Assembly (NCBI GenBank): GCA_964546645.1
Contig: CAZJKM010000020.1
Location: 1 to 35,455 of the forward strand
DNA: 35,455 bases
Direction: 5' to 3'
DNA from: A37T11 sp964546645
GTDB taxonomy: Bacteria > Bacteroidota > Bacteroidia > Sphingobacteriales > Sphingobacteriaceae
Of this stretch, positions 1 to 8,330 are shown piece after piece. Under the pieces are notes generated by a model. The model ran no database searches, was not told the DNA's origin, and saw only the letters and a list, made by a program, of their open reading frames with translations. Numbering within the stretch: position 1 is the first letter of the stretch; every line of letters starts with the position of its first letter. A program made the position numbers and the translations under genes.

Positions 1-1457
1 AAACCGTAGATCCCGATCCGATTCGGGTCTGCTACCCCTTCCTCAATCAGCCAGTGGACCCCGTCCGTGATATCCTGCTGCATATTCCCTCCCCACTCCC
101 TGAAACCCGCTGTCCAGAATGCCTTTCCATACCCCAGCGAACCACGGTAGTTCATCTGGAACACCGCGTATCCCCTGTTGGCAAAAAACTGCACCTCGGT
201 ATTGAATCCCCACACATTTCGCTTCCACGGGCCGTTATGCGGCATGACAATTACCGGCATCCGGCGACCGGACGATTTTGCCGGCAACGTCAGGTAGCCA
301 TGAATGGTAACACCATCACGACTGGTATAACTGACCGGCTTCATCGGACTCAGGTCGCTTCCCTGCAACGCCGGATTATTGTCTGCCAGTTTCAGCAGCC
401 GGTCATCCGCCGCATCGTAAAAATACACTGATCCCGGATCGCGGTCCGTATAGGTGGTGACGATAAAACGGTTTTGCGCCGAATCACTTTCCATCAGCTC
501 AATTTCATACCCCTTCAGTTGGGTACTGATCCGCTCGTATACCTGCTTCATCTTCGGATCAATGAAGTGACGCTCTGTACGCCAGGTGTCATAAGCAGCA
601 TACAGTATCTTTCCATGAATACCCGAATAACCTGTTTCTGATACATCCACTTCATCATGACTGAAAATGGTCCGAAGCTCCTTTCCCGTATTCAGGTCAA
701 TCTCTACCATTACGAGTTTATCACGGCCGGCATTCGATACCGCAAAAATGTGGTCTCGGTGTTCACTGGAAAATCCCAGGGGTATGACAGATGTTTTAAA
801 GTTATTACTCAGGACCGGCCTGAACGTGCTTTCCTCATTGTCGCGGTAAAGCAGGGTCTCCGTTTCCCCATCACTGGCGATGGCCAGCCTGAGCTGACCG
901 GAGAGATCGGTAAACCAACGCGCGATATTGCCCGGATTACGGGCGATCATCTCCATTTTACAATCACGGATATGCAGGCGATAGACATCGAATACGGACG
1001 AGTCCCGTTTATTAAGCGAGATCAATAACTCATCATTCCACACCCGGTCCGGACCCACCCATCGCATCCTCATGGCCGACGGAGGGAGCAGGTTACGCAC
1101 TGCCGGCATCTCTCGGTTCACCGCATACAACCGCAAACTGTCGTCAGGACGCCAATCCTTCAAAAAGATGATCTCTTCATTATCCGCCCAAAAGTGATAA
1201 CCGACACCACGATCGGTCTCAGCAGTGATACGCCGGCTTTGCTGTGTGGCAACATCCATCACATAAATGTTATTCAGCTCGTCATATTTCTGCAGATAGG
1301 CGATATATTTCCCATCAGGTGACAACCGGAAATCCTGCTTTTCAGGCGAGCTGAAAAAATCCCCGACCGGTATTTTCCTTCGCCCGCCCTCACTGCATGC
1401 CCACAGTGTTACTACCATCGCACCGATCAGCCCTATCTGCTTTATGTTTACATGCAT
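1..1457 (-). CDS. S9 family (prolyl oligopeptidase/DPP-like) serine peptidase lipoprotein, C-terminus cut by window edge
   Basis: An open frame runs without a stop from an ATG at 1457 to the window edge, about 485 codons. The product starts with a hydrophobic signal ending in LWAC (lipobox), so it is probably a lipoprotein. Next comes a long beta-propeller-like region with TolB/WD-type phrases such as RLSPDGKYIAYL. An alpha/beta-hydrolase start follows: MPVIVMPHNGP, then NRGYAVFQMNYRGSLGYG, and finally RIGIYG at the very edge. The catalytic GxSxG serine should lie one or two codons beyond the window. S9 peptidases cleave short peptides after the propeller filters substrate size. The gene is divergent from the DUF4286 gene. 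Family assignment is firm; the exact specificity (DPP4, acylaminoacyl or other) cannot be told without the catalytic domain. Confidence 0.88.
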   Translation of the reverse strand, partial: MHVNIKQIGLIGAMVVTLWACSEGGRRKIPVGDFFSSPEKQDFRLSPDGKYIAYLQKYDELNNIYVMDVATQQSRRITAETDRGVGYHFWADNEEIIFLKDWRPDDSLRLYAVNREMPAVRNLLPPSAMRMRWVGPDRVWNDELLISLNKRDSSVFDVYRLHIRDCKMEMIARNPGNIARWFTDLSGQLRLAIASDGETETLLYRDNEESTFRPVLSNNFKTSVIPLGFSSEHRDHIFAVSNAGRDKLVMVEIDLNTGKELRTIFSHDEVDVSETGYSGIHGKILYAAYDTWRTERHFIDPKMKQVYERISTQLKGYEIELMESDSAQNRFIVTTYTDRDPGSVYFYDAADDRLLKLADNNPALQGSDLSPMKPVSYTSRDGVTIHGYLTLPAKSSGRRMPVIVMPHNGPWKRNVWGFNTEVQFFANRGYAVFQMNYRGSLGYGKAFWTAGFREWGGNMQQDITDGVHWLIEEGVADPNRIGIYG

Positions 1458-1486
1458 ATCACTGTTTCCCTATCAACCAGGAAGAA

Positions 1487-1520
1487 CAAAGATGCCCATT
1501 CGCCGGTAATAATTCAAAAA
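1487..1520 (-). promoter_or_regulatory. Bacteroidota-type promoter for the S9 peptidase gene
   Basis: On the minus strand a -33-like TTTTTG (complement of 1515-1520) is followed after 20 nt by CATCTTTG (complement of 1487-1494), one mismatch from the Bacteroidota -7 consensus TAnnTTTG. It lies about 30 nt upstream of the ATG at 1457. Inferred from motif and spacing only. Confidence 0.5.
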
Positions 1521-1555
1521 CCATCGCGTAACATTTAAAGTACATGGATAATCCC

Positions 1556-1563
1556 TATCTTCG
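1556..1563 (+). promoter_or_regulatory. -7 promoter element (TATCTTCG), near-leaderless
   Basis: TATCTTCG matches TAnnTTTG with one substitution and ends 5 nt before the ATG at 1568. The transcript would then begin at or next to the start codon. This argues against the in-frame ATG at 1544, which lies upstream of the motif. Confidence 0.5.
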
Positions 1564-1567
1564 CCCC

Positions 1568-1879
1568 ATGCTTTTATTCAACATTACTGCGATCGCCGAT
1601 ACCGGTATCGGGCCGGTGGTGGAGCGCTGGCTTCGTCAGGACCATATCCCGCTGGTACAAAAAGCAGAATTGTTCATGGATGCCCGGCTGCTGCGCTTAT
1701 TGAGCCCGCCACAGGAAGGCATGACCCTCTGCATACAACTCATCGGAGATGCCAACGGGATCGAGCGCTATCGCCAGGACTTTCTCCCCTTGTTTCAGCA
1801 GCAGGCACATCAGTATACGGGGCAGTTGTTCCTGATTGAAAGCATCATGGAGTATATGGATGAAACGGTGGAATCATAG
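1568..1879 (+). CDS. DUF4286 family protein
   Basis: A 103-residue protein beginning MLLFNITAIAD. It resembles the small DUF4286 family common in Bacteroidota: a ferredoxin-like alpha/beta fold with a conserved central WxxDH-like segment, seen here as VERWLRQDHIP. No catalytic motif is visible and the function is unknown. An in-frame ATG exists 24 nt upstream (1544), but the family normally begins at the beta-strand MLLFN, and the promoter-like TATCTTCG lies between the two starts, so 1568 is preferred. The gene is followed after 29 nt by rfbC on the same strand and could be co-transcribed with it. Confidence 0.75.
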   Translation: MLLFNITAIADTGIGPVVERWLRQDHIPLVQKAELFMDARLLRLLSPPQEGMTLCIQLIGDANGIERYRQDFLPLFQQQAHQYTGQLFLIESIMEYMDETVES

Positions 1880-1908
1880 GGTCGTATGGCATAAAATTAC
1901 TTGATTAT

Positions 1909-2460
1909 ATGGAATTTCAACAAACTCCCTTTCCGGACCTTGTGGTGATCACACCGAAAGTATGGAGGGATGACCGGGGTTACTTTATCGAAACCTATAA
2001 CGAACGTGTTTTCCGGGAGAACGGGCTTGACCTTCATTTTGTGCAGGACAATCTTTCTGTCTCGCATCAGGGCACCCTGCGCGGCATGCACGCCCAGGCG
2101 GGCGACCATGCACAGGGTAAACTGGTACGTGTTGCACGTGGAAAAGTATGGGATATCGCGGTCGACATCCGCAAATCATCTTCCACCTTCGGGCAGCATT
2201 TCAGCATCGAGTTAACGGAGGAAAACGCCACCATGTTATGGATACCTCCGGGCTTTCTCCATGGTTTTATAGCGTTGGAGGATAATACCATTTTTACGTA
2301 TAAAGTAACCGGTTTTTATGACAAGGCCGGAGAAGTAGGTGTCCGCTGGGATGACCCGCAACTGGCTATCCAATGGCCTCTTCCACCGGGGCAGCTGATC
2401 ATTTCAGATAAAGACCGGGCGTTGCCGTTTCTGAAAGATACAGACAGTCCCTTTGCATAA
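1909..2460 (+). CDS. rfbC: dTDP-4-dehydrorhamnose 3,5-epimerase
   Basis: A 183-residue cupin epimerase, full length for the RmlC family. It converts dTDP-4-dehydro-6-deoxyglucose to the L-lyxo isomer in dTDP-L-rhamnose synthesis for surface polysaccharides. Visible family motifs are GTLRGMH (catalytic His61), the GKLVRV strand (Lys71), the IPPGFLHGF turn (residues 112-120) and TYKVTGFYDK (Tyr131, the expected catalytic acid). The start at 1909 gives the usual N-terminus. The other rhamnose genes (rfbA, rfbB, rfbD) are absent nearby, so this copy stands alone. A role in making another 3,5-epimerised dTDP-sugar is possible. Confidence 0.93.
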   Translation: MEFQQTPFPDLVVITPKVWRDDRGYFIETYNERVFRENGLDLHFVQDNLSVSHQGTLRGMHAQAGDHAQGKLVRVARGKVWDIAVDIRKSSSTFGQHFSIELTEENATMLWIPPGFLHGFIALEDNTIFTYKVTGFYDKAGEVGVRWDDPQLAIQWPLPPGQLIISDKDRALPFLKDTDSPFA

Positions 2461-2492
2461 AACCACGGCTTCAATTTTACAAATTAAATCAG

Positions 2493-2500
2493 TACGTTTG
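2493..2500 (+). promoter_or_regulatory. -7 promoter element (TACGTTTG) for glyS
   Basis: A perfect TAnnTTTG match ends 8 nt before the glyS ATG, leaving room for only a few untranslated nucleotides. Confidence 0.6.
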
Positions 2501-2507
2501 TGCCCTT

Positions 2508-3977
2508 ATGAGTAAGCAAACAGACGATTTTTTTAAAAACGTAATTTCACACGCAAAAGAGTATGGTTTTGTATTTCCGTCAAGCGAAATTTATGACGGA
2601 TTGAGCGCCGTTTATGACTACGGTCAAATGGGTGCCGAACTGAAAAATAATATCAAAAGCTATTGGTGGAAGGCCATGGTGCAGCTGAATGAGAATATCG
2701 TGGGTATCGATTCGGCCATCTTCATGCACCCAACCATCTGGAAAGCCTCCGGACACGTGGATGGCTTCAACGATCCGATGATCGATAATAAAGATTCCAA
2801 AAAACGGTATCGTGCCGACCAACTGATTGAAGATAAAATAGTGCGCTATGAGAAGGACGGGAAAACAGACAAAGCCACTGCCCTGCAGGCCGACCTGGAC
2901 GCGGCACTGAACGGCGACGATCTTCCCCGCCTGAAAGCCATCATCGAGGAGCACGAAATTGTCTGCCCGATCAGTGGCACCCGTAACTGGACCGATGTGC
3001 GGCAGTTTAACCTGATGTTCTCCACACAGATGGGGGCCAGCGCAGAGGACGCCGACGTCGTATATTTACGCCCCGAGACTGCCCAGGGTATTTTTGTAAA
3101 CTTCCTGAACGTGCAGAAAACCGGACGCATGAAAATACCGTTTGGTATTGCACAAATCGGAAAAGCGTTCCGCAATGAAGTAATTGCACGCCAGTTTATC
3201 ATGCGGATGCGCGAGTTCGAGCAAATGGAAATGCAGTTCTTTGTACGCCCCGGCACCGAACTGGAATGGTACGCCCAATGGAAAGAAACACGACTGAAAT
3301 GGCACAAGGCACTGGGCGTGGATGAAACAAAATACCGTTTTCATGACCACGTCAAGCTGGCTCACTATGCCAATGCTGCCGTGGATATTGAGTATGAATT
3401 CCCATTCGGTTTCAAAGAGGTCGAAGGTATCCATTCACGTACAGATTTTGACCTGAGCCAGCACCAGAAATTCTCCGGCAAAAAACTGCAGTATTTTGAT
3501 CCCGAGATCAATCAGAATTACGTACCTTTCGTAATCGAAACATCCATCGGACTGGACCGGATGTTCCTGACTGTACTGTGCAATGCGTATGAAGAGCAGG
3601 ATCTGAGTACCCCTGAAAAACAGGATTCACGTTCGTTGCTCCGCCTGCATCCGGCGCTCGCACCGGTAAAAGCAGCCGTATTCCCACTGACCAAAAAAGA
3701 TGGCCTGCCGGAGAAGGCCCGGGAAATCATGAACAGGCTGAAACTGACCCATAACGTTGTGTATGAGGAGAAAGATGCTATTGGTAAACGCTACCGCAGG
3801 CAGGATGCCATCGGTACGCCGTTCTGTATTACCGTCGATCACCAGACGCTGGAAGACGACTCCGTAACGATACGGCACCGTGACAGCATGGAACAGGAAC
3901 GGGTACCCGCAGATAAACTGAACAGCATCATATCTGATCGGGTTAGTCTCGACCGTGTGCTGGAAAAGCTTTTATAG
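2508..3977 (+). CDS. glyS: Glycine--tRNA ligase, single-chain alpha2 type
   Basis: A 489-residue class II aminoacyl-tRNA synthetase that charges tRNA-Gly. The start MSKQTDDFFKNVISHAKEYG is the normal N-terminus of the eukaryote/archaea-like alpha2 form used by Bacteroidota, rather than the separate GlyQ/GlyS form. Motif 2 is seen as GKAFRNEV around residues 218-225. Motif 3 is seen as ETSIGLDRMFL around residues 345-355. The anticodon-binding domain covers roughly residues 375-489, starting LHPALAPVKAAVFPL. The gene is followed directly by a hairpin terminator, so it is probably monocistronic from its own promoter. Confidence 0.97.
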   Translation: MSKQTDDFFKNVISHAKEYGFVFPSSEIYDGLSAVYDYGQMGAELKNNIKSYWWKAMVQLNENIVGIDSAIFMHPTIWKASGHVDGFNDPMIDNKDSKKRYRADQLIEDKIVRYEKDGKTDKATALQADLDAALNGDDLPRLKAIIEEHEIVCPISGTRNWTDVRQFNLMFSTQMGASAEDADVVYLRPETAQGIFVNFLNVQKTGRMKIPFGIAQIGKAFRNEVIARQFIMRMREFEQMEMQFFVRPGTELEWYAQWKETRLKWHKALGVDETKYRFHDHVKLAHYANAAVDIEYEFPFGFKEVEGIHSRTDFDLSQHQKFSGKKLQYFDPEINQNYVPFVIETSIGLDRMFLTVLCNAYEEQDLSTPEKQDSRSLLRLHPALAPVKAAVFPLTKKDGLPEKAREIMNRLKLTHNVVYEEKDAIGKRYRRQDAIGTPFCITVDHQTLEDDSVTIRHRDSMEQERVPADKLNSIISDRVSLDRVLEKLL

Positions 3978-4011
3978 CACGTATCCGGCACCGGTTGTGC
4001 TTTTTGTTTTT
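3976..4011 (+). terminator. Rho-independent terminator after glyS
   Basis: The stem AGCAC/GTGCT with inner CCGG-CA-CCGG (3976-4000) is followed by TTTTTGTTTTT. It overlaps the last bases of the glyS stop codon. Confidence 0.75.
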
Positions 4012-4064
4012 CAATATACCGTCATTGGCACATTTATTGTAAAAACAGGCGGCAAAGCACCCTG

Positions 4065-5804
4065 ATGATGTTTAACCTCAAAAACCGAAAAGAAACTCCT
4101 TCCAGTATCCTGGGTTTCTTACCGGTTATCGTGCTGGTGTTCATTTTTCTGATGACCGCCGGCTCTTTACTATTGCGGCACACCATTACCCAAAAACTGG
4201 CTTATCTCAGCTCACAGCTTGACATACCTCCGGATACCGGTGAAATAAATGATATCCTGCTGGATTTAAACGGGGCTGAAAACGACTTTCAGCAGGCCAG
4301 TCTGCATGGATACAGCAACAAACTGGAAGAATATACCAAAAAACTGACTTCCATTCTCAATCGCATAGAGCAACTGGTACAGCAAAACCCTGCAGATAGT
4401 GTACAGGGCGAACGCGGCGTTTTCTTTAGAAAAAACTTTGACGGAAAAGTAGACATATCCACGAAGATCTTTGACCTGAAAAAAAGTTTCGACTCATTGC
4501 TGAGTATCACCACTGCTGAGGCATTGTATGAACGTCCTGTACTACCACGCCCGCGACGGCCCCAACCACCGGATCCGGTGGAAACCTCCACTACCAACCG
4601 CGATACCATTATCCACCAGACAGAGGTCAACACAGAAAGAAAAGGGCTTTTTAAACGTATCCGGGACGCCATCGTCAATAAACCGGACTCAAACGTCACC
4701 ACCGTTATCGAAGTAACACACGAAAAAAATATCCGTGATTCCATTACACGTGTAACCCGACTGCAGGCTGAGAACAACCAAAAAGCACGGTTAGAGCAAC
4801 TAAGCCGTAAGCACACCCGGTTAACGGACTATCAGCACACCCTGTTATCAGCCAATCGCTCGCTGATCATCCAGCTCCGCCACCTGATCGATGAACTGCG
4901 GATCGCCTATATGCAGGAATGGCAGACCAGCAGAAATGAACTATTCAGGCAATACAAGGCTTCTGTGAATGAGCTGAATACATTTACGCTTATAGCTGTT
5001 CTGATGGTGATGGGTTTCGTTGTATTGCTCTATTTTTCCATACGTAAATCAAACAAGGCCGAGCGGCTGCTGAGAGCAGAAAACGCGCGCGCTATCGCTC
5101 TGGCTGAACAAAAATCGGAACTGCTGGCCGTGATGAGTCACGAAATACGGAATCCGCTGACCGCACTCACGGGGTATATCTATATACTGGATAAAACAGA
5201 TCTTTCCCCCAAACAAAGGCAAATGATTGCCCCTATGAAGCAAGCTTCTGCATTATTGCAGGATACCGTAAACGACATCCTGGATATGAGTAAATTTGAA
5301 AGCCTGCAGACTGCGGCGCTGAAGCAGCTACCTTTCCTGCCCGACAAGGTACTGCGGGAAACGGTGAGTAATATGCAGGGAGGGGCAGATAAAAAGGGCA
5401 TCAGCCTGTCATACCTGTTTGAAGGACCGGAAAAGCTGGAAGTGACGGGTGATTCCTTCCGCCTGAAACAGCTATTGATCAACCTCATCAGTAACGCTGT
5501 GAAATATACGGATCAGGGAGGCGTGACCATAAAAGCTATCTTATCGGCAGACAGTGATCAGACTCTTTTACAGGTAAGCGTAACAGATACCGGCACCGGC
5601 ATATCCCCTGAACAATTGGAACGCTTGTTTACAAAATATTACCAGGCTGACAATGCTGTCAACAAACCGGGTACAGGTCTCGGACTGTATATCTGTGCAC
5701 AGCTGATTAAACTACAAAACGGATCGATCCGTGCGGAAAGCGAACCAGGAAAAGGATCGGTTTTCAGCTTCACGATCCCTTATACGGTCAACGCTCAAAA
5801 TTAA
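4065..5804 (+). CDS. Orphan membrane sensor histidine kinase
   Basis: A 579-residue protein. TM1 lies at about residues 17-38 and TM2 at about 306-328. Between them is a roughly 265-residue, mostly helical sensor region containing a proline-rich stretch (RPVLPRPRRPQPPDP). The cytoplasmic side carries a HisKA domain with MSHEIRNPLTALTG (phospho-acceptor His359). The HATPase domain has the N box LISNAVKYT, G1 box DTGTGIS and G2 box GTGLGL. No receiver domain is attached and no response-regulator gene is adjacent, so it is an orphan whose partner must lie elsewhere. Its stop lies 17 bp inside the convergent lipocalin gene, so the two genes overlap tail to tail. The signal sensed is unknown. Confidence 0.92.
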   Translation: MMFNLKNRKETPSSILGFLPVIVLVFIFLMTAGSLLLRHTITQKLAYLSSQLDIPPDTGEINDILLDLNGAENDFQQASLHGYSNKLEEYTKKLTSILNRIEQLVQQNPADSVQGERGVFFRKNFDGKVDISTKIFDLKKSFDSLLSITTAEALYERPVLPRPRRPQPPDPVETSTTNRDTIIHQTEVNTERKGLFKRIRDAIVNKPDSNVTTVIEVTHEKNIRDSITRVTRLQAENNQKARLEQLSRKHTRLTDYQHTLLSANRSLIIQLRHLIDELRIAYMQEWQTSRNELFRQYKASVNELNTFTLIAVLMVMGFVVLLYFSIRKSNKAERLLRAENARAIALAEQKSELLAVMSHEIRNPLTALTGYIYILDKTDLSPKQRQMIAPMKQASALLQDTVNDILDMSKFESLQTAALKQLPFLPDKVLRETVSNMQGGADKKGISLSYLFEGPEKLEVTGDSFRLKQLLINLISNAVKYTDQGGVTIKAILSADSDQTLLQVSVTDTGTGISPEQLERLFTKYYQADNAVNKPGTGLGLYICAQLIKLQNGSIRAESEPGKGSVFSFTIPYTVNAQN

Positions 5805-6303
5805 GGACGAGGTACGCACCTTTTCCGTCAATCTGCAGCGGCATCCGCATCGTCAGCTTATTCGCATCTGCATATTGCAGATCAAGCCGGTATCCTTCGG
5901 TTACATTTTTTGCCTGATCTCCCGGATAGACCTTTTTAAACTGGAACTGCGGCTCTCCCTGTCCTTTACCCGGACTGTAAATAGACCAGAAAATCTCACG
6001 CACAGCGCCCGGTGCGCACAATTGCCCCGAAGCTGCGAAAGTAATAGAACCTTTGCCATTGCCGGCCAGGTTCCAGGTACTTCCGGTAAAGCACTCTGCC
6101 GGGGCTTCGTCAAAAACGGTTTTTACATTCACACCCTTAGGGAAGTCGCCTTTCTCAATGGAACGAAGTACCCATTGGCCTTTTACGCCATTACGCCATT
6201 GTGAAGCCGAAGGAGAATCGGAAACACCGGCACGCTGTGATGAACAACCTGCCGCTACGACAATGGATATAATAACAACTAAAAACGATGTGTATTTTTT
6301 CAT
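5788..6303 (-). CDS. Lipocalin-like lipoprotein
   Basis: About 171 residues from the ATG at 6303 (MKKYTSFLVVIISIVVAAGC). The lipobox VAAGC gives a lipidated Cys20. The mature part, with VKGQWVLRSIEKGDFPKG near its start and repeated short beta strands, looks like the small lipocalin/calycin-type lipoproteins frequent in Bacteroidota. No ligand can be named. A longer frame extends upstream to 6384, but that would bury the signal peptide and run across the promoter-like TATATTTG, so 6303 is preferred. It ends inside the 3' end of the convergent histidine kinase gene. Confidence 0.8.
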   Translation of the reverse strand: MKKYTSFLVVIISIVVAAGCSSQRAGVSDSPSASQWRNGVKGQWVLRSIEKGDFPKGVNVKTVFDEAPAECFTGSTWNLAGNGKGSITFAASGQLCAPGAVREIFWSIYSPGKGQGEPQFQFKKVYPGDQAKNVTEGYRLDLQYADANKLTMRMPLQIDGKGAYLVLNFER

Positions 6304-6339
6304 GACAACCTTTGTTAATATGGATGAAAAAGTTGACTG

Positions 6340-6347
6340 CAAATATA
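6340..6347 (-). promoter_or_regulatory. -7 promoter element (TATATTTG) for the lipocalin-like gene
   Basis: A perfect TAnnTTTG match on the minus strand lies 36 nt upstream of the ATG at 6303. It shares the 101-bp divergent intergenic region with the element at 6393. Confidence 0.6.
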
Positions 6348-6392
6348 CTGACTTCCCGCCTATACCCGCTGCTCTTCTGACCATTATTTTAG

Positions 6393-6400
6393 TACCTTTG
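6393..6400 (+). promoter_or_regulatory. -7 promoter element (TACCTTTG), near-leaderless
   Basis: A perfect TAnnTTTG match ends 5 nt before the ATG at 6405. The product's first membrane helix begins almost at once, so no later start is plausible. The mRNA would be leaderless or nearly so. Confidence 0.6.
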
Positions 6401-6404
6401 AGCG

Positions 6405-7370
6405 ATGGATAAAAAGAAAGCCTGGAAGCTCACCAAATTATTGCTGAAACTGGCCATCACGGTGCTGTCCCTTTTCATCGTTTTTCAGAAAGTGGATCCG
6501 AAAGACCTGAAAGAAGCCGCCGTTCAGTCCAATCATTGGTTCTTTCTTCTGGCGCTGACCAGTCTGTTCTGTTCTCTCCTGATCGCATCATCACGGTTAA
6601 ACACCTATTTTAAAGGAATCGGCCTGCATCTTACCGAACGATATAATTTCCGGCTCTACCTGTTAGGTTTGTTTTACAACATCTTTCTTCCCGGTGGCAT
6701 CGGAGGCGACGGATACAAGATTTTCTTCCTGAGACGGAAATTCGGCATTAAAGGAAGAAAGTTATTGTCTGCACTTTTTTTTGACCGGCTCAGCGGTTTA
6801 TGGGCTATGGCCGTTATTGTGGCAGCGCTGATCATTTTTATACCTGATATTCCTATACCCACCTGGATACCATTTGTAGCAGCAATGGGTGGCACAACCA
6901 CGTATTACCTTTTATTACGTCGTTTCTTTCCTGATTATAGTACGAACTTTGTTAATAAACATCTCAAAGCCATTTGCTCCCAGTCGTTCCAGGTGATAAC
7001 GGTAATCATGATCCTCTATGCATTGCATTTTGACGGGAAGTTTTCTCCGTACCTGTTTATATTTCTTGGCTCTTCTCTGGCTGCGCTGTTTCCGTTTACG
7101 GTGGGCGGACTGGGTGCGCGGGAAATGATCATGGTATACGGCTCCACATTCTTTGCGCTTGACGCGCATCTGGCGGTGCTGATCACGCTTTCATTTTACC
7201 TGATATCTGCACTTATATCCCTGTCAGGTGCTTATTTTATTTTTCACCCACAGGCATTGGGTGAGCAACAGCTTCCGCGGGAAGATATAGCCGGTATTGA
7301 AGAAATTGAAGAGACAGAAGAAGCCGTTCATCTTGCGGAATTGGCAGGCCCGGCTGTTAAAACCAAATGA
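6405..7370 (+). CDS. Lysylphosphatidylglycerol synthase TM-region / UPF0104 family membrane protein
   Basis: A 321-residue polytopic inner-membrane protein with about seven or eight hydrophobic helices. It matches the flippase-like membrane domain of MprF and related stand-alone proteins. Recognisable parts are the GLFYNIFLPGGIGGDGYKIFFLRR loop region (only its G/P-rich core and following basic helix are cited) and the FTVGGLGAREM motif at about residues 228-238, both characteristic of the family. It has no C-terminal lysyltransferase domain, so it should not aminoacylate lipids. A lipid or glycolipid transport role is inferred from the family. The C-terminus is a short acidic tail (EEIEETEEAVH). 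Confidence 0.88.
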   Translation: MDKKKAWKLTKLLLKLAITVLSLFIVFQKVDPKDLKEAAVQSNHWFFLLALTSLFCSLLIASSRLNTYFKGIGLHLTERYNFRLYLLGLFYNIFLPGGIGGDGYKIFFLRRKFGIKGRKLLSALFFDRLSGLWAMAVIVAALIIFIPDIPIPTWIPFVAAMGGTTTYYLLLRRFFPDYSTNFVNKHLKAICSQSFQVITVIMILYALHFDGKFSPYLFIFLGSSLAALFPFTVGGLGAREMIMVYGSTFFALDAHLAVLITLSFYLISALISLSGAYFIFHPQALGEQQLPREDIAGIEEIEETEEAVHLAELAGPAVKTK

Positions 7371-7430
7371 AATAACGGACGTTAATGATCATATAGGTCC
7401 GAAGCGTATTTTTATAATTATTCGCATACC

Positions 7431-8135
7431 ATGAATATCGTTATCACAGGAGCAAGCAGCGGTATCGGCTTCGAAGCCGTACTCGACCTTATTTTGGACA
7501 GCAATAGCCGCGTGATCGCCCTGGCCCGATCCCAGGAAAAACTCAGGAACCTCTATACGATTGCCAAAGGGCTGAATCCGGATTGCCAGCTGTTTCCGGC
7601 ACGTTTTGACATTGTCCACGATGATTATGAGAACGGGCTGCTGCCATTTGTAAAGGAAAAGGTGGGGCATGTTGATGTCCTCATCAATAATGCCGGTGCG
7701 CTCATTCACAAACCATTCCTCGAAACGTCCCAGATTGAATTTGCTGAATTGCTGCAGAGCAATCTGCTTGGTCACGTTAAAATGATCCAGGCGCTTATTC
7801 CGCTCATGACGGCGGGCAGCCATATCCTGAACATCGGCAGCATGGGTGGTTATCAGGGGAGTGTGAAATTCCCCGGTCTGGCTGCCTATTCGGCCAGTAA
7901 AGCGGCATTGCATACATTGACGGAATGCCTGGCCTTTGAGCTGGCAGAGCAGCAGATCAAAGTGAACTGCCTTGCCCTGGGCTCAGCGCAAACGGAAATG
8001 CTTGAGGCAGCTTTCCCTGGCTACCAGTCGCCGGTAGCAGCCTTTGAAATGGGAAAATACATTGCTGACTTCGCCTGTACAGGTCATAAGTTTTTCAACG
8101 GAAAAATTCTTCCCGTGGCAGTAACTACTCCTTAA
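7431..8135 (+). CDS. Short-chain dehydrogenase/reductase (SDR)
   Basis: A 234-residue classical SDR with a Rossmann fold. The cofactor motif TGASSGIG is at residues 6-13 and NNAG at 86-89. The catalytic residues are Ser137 (NIGSMGG), Tyr153 and Lys157 (YSASK). The residue after the second strand is Arg (ALARS), a pattern often linked to NADP(H), but this is only suggestive. The length is typical. Substrate is unknown. It sits alone, 60 nt after the flippase-like gene, in the same direction. Confidence 0.93.
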   Translation: MNIVITGASSGIGFEAVLDLILDSNSRVIALARSQEKLRNLYTIAKGLNPDCQLFPARFDIVHDDYENGLLPFVKEKVGHVDVLINNAGALIHKPFLETSQIEFAELLQSNLLGHVKMIQALIPLMTAGSHILNIGSMGGYQGSVKFPGLAAYSASKAALHTLTECLAFELAEQQIKVNCLALGSAQTEMLEAAFPGYQSPVAAFEMGKYIADFACTGHKFFNGKILPVAVTTP

Positions 8136-8317
8136 AAGAACCCGTCAGGACCGGAAGCTATATTGTTTTAAATGTTCCCGCAATAATGCATACGTTGCTG
8201 CGTTTATGATGTAGTGAAAGCATTGTTAAAAAGCCGTTAAGTGCAGGCAAACAAGAAAGATTCAGCATTTTTAACAAATTTTAACAAAGAAGATATGGTG
8301 AAATTAAAAATACGCTG
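8136..8317. other. Intergenic region upstream of the candidate small RNA
   Basis: There is no credible protein gene from the SDR stop to the small-RNA promoter. The AT-rich end contains a perfect tandem repeat of TTTTAACAAA at 8269-8288, 30 to 50 bp upstream of the -7 element. A 23-codon frame from the ATG at 8295 to a TAG at 8364-8366 overlaps the promoter and RNA start. It is regarded as chance unless transcription starts further upstream. Confidence 0.5.
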
Positions 8318-8325
8318 TATCTTTG
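8318..8325 (+). promoter_or_regulatory. -7 promoter element (TATCTTTG) for the candidate small RNA
   Basis: A perfect TAnnTTTG match lies in an AT-rich setting with no open reading frame behind it. A terminator lies about 90 nt downstream. No clear -33 motif was seen. Confidence 0.6.
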
Positions 8326-8330
8326 CATCA

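Noticed and set aside
54..431. Plus-strand frames at 54-431 and 657-1028
   Set aside because: They lie antisense to a continuous, clearly homologous S9 peptidase frame on the minus strand.
4289..4816. A 175-codon minus-strand frame inside the histidine kinase gene
   Set aside because: It is a shadow of the kinase sensor region, Ser/Arg-rich, with no domain and no start signal.
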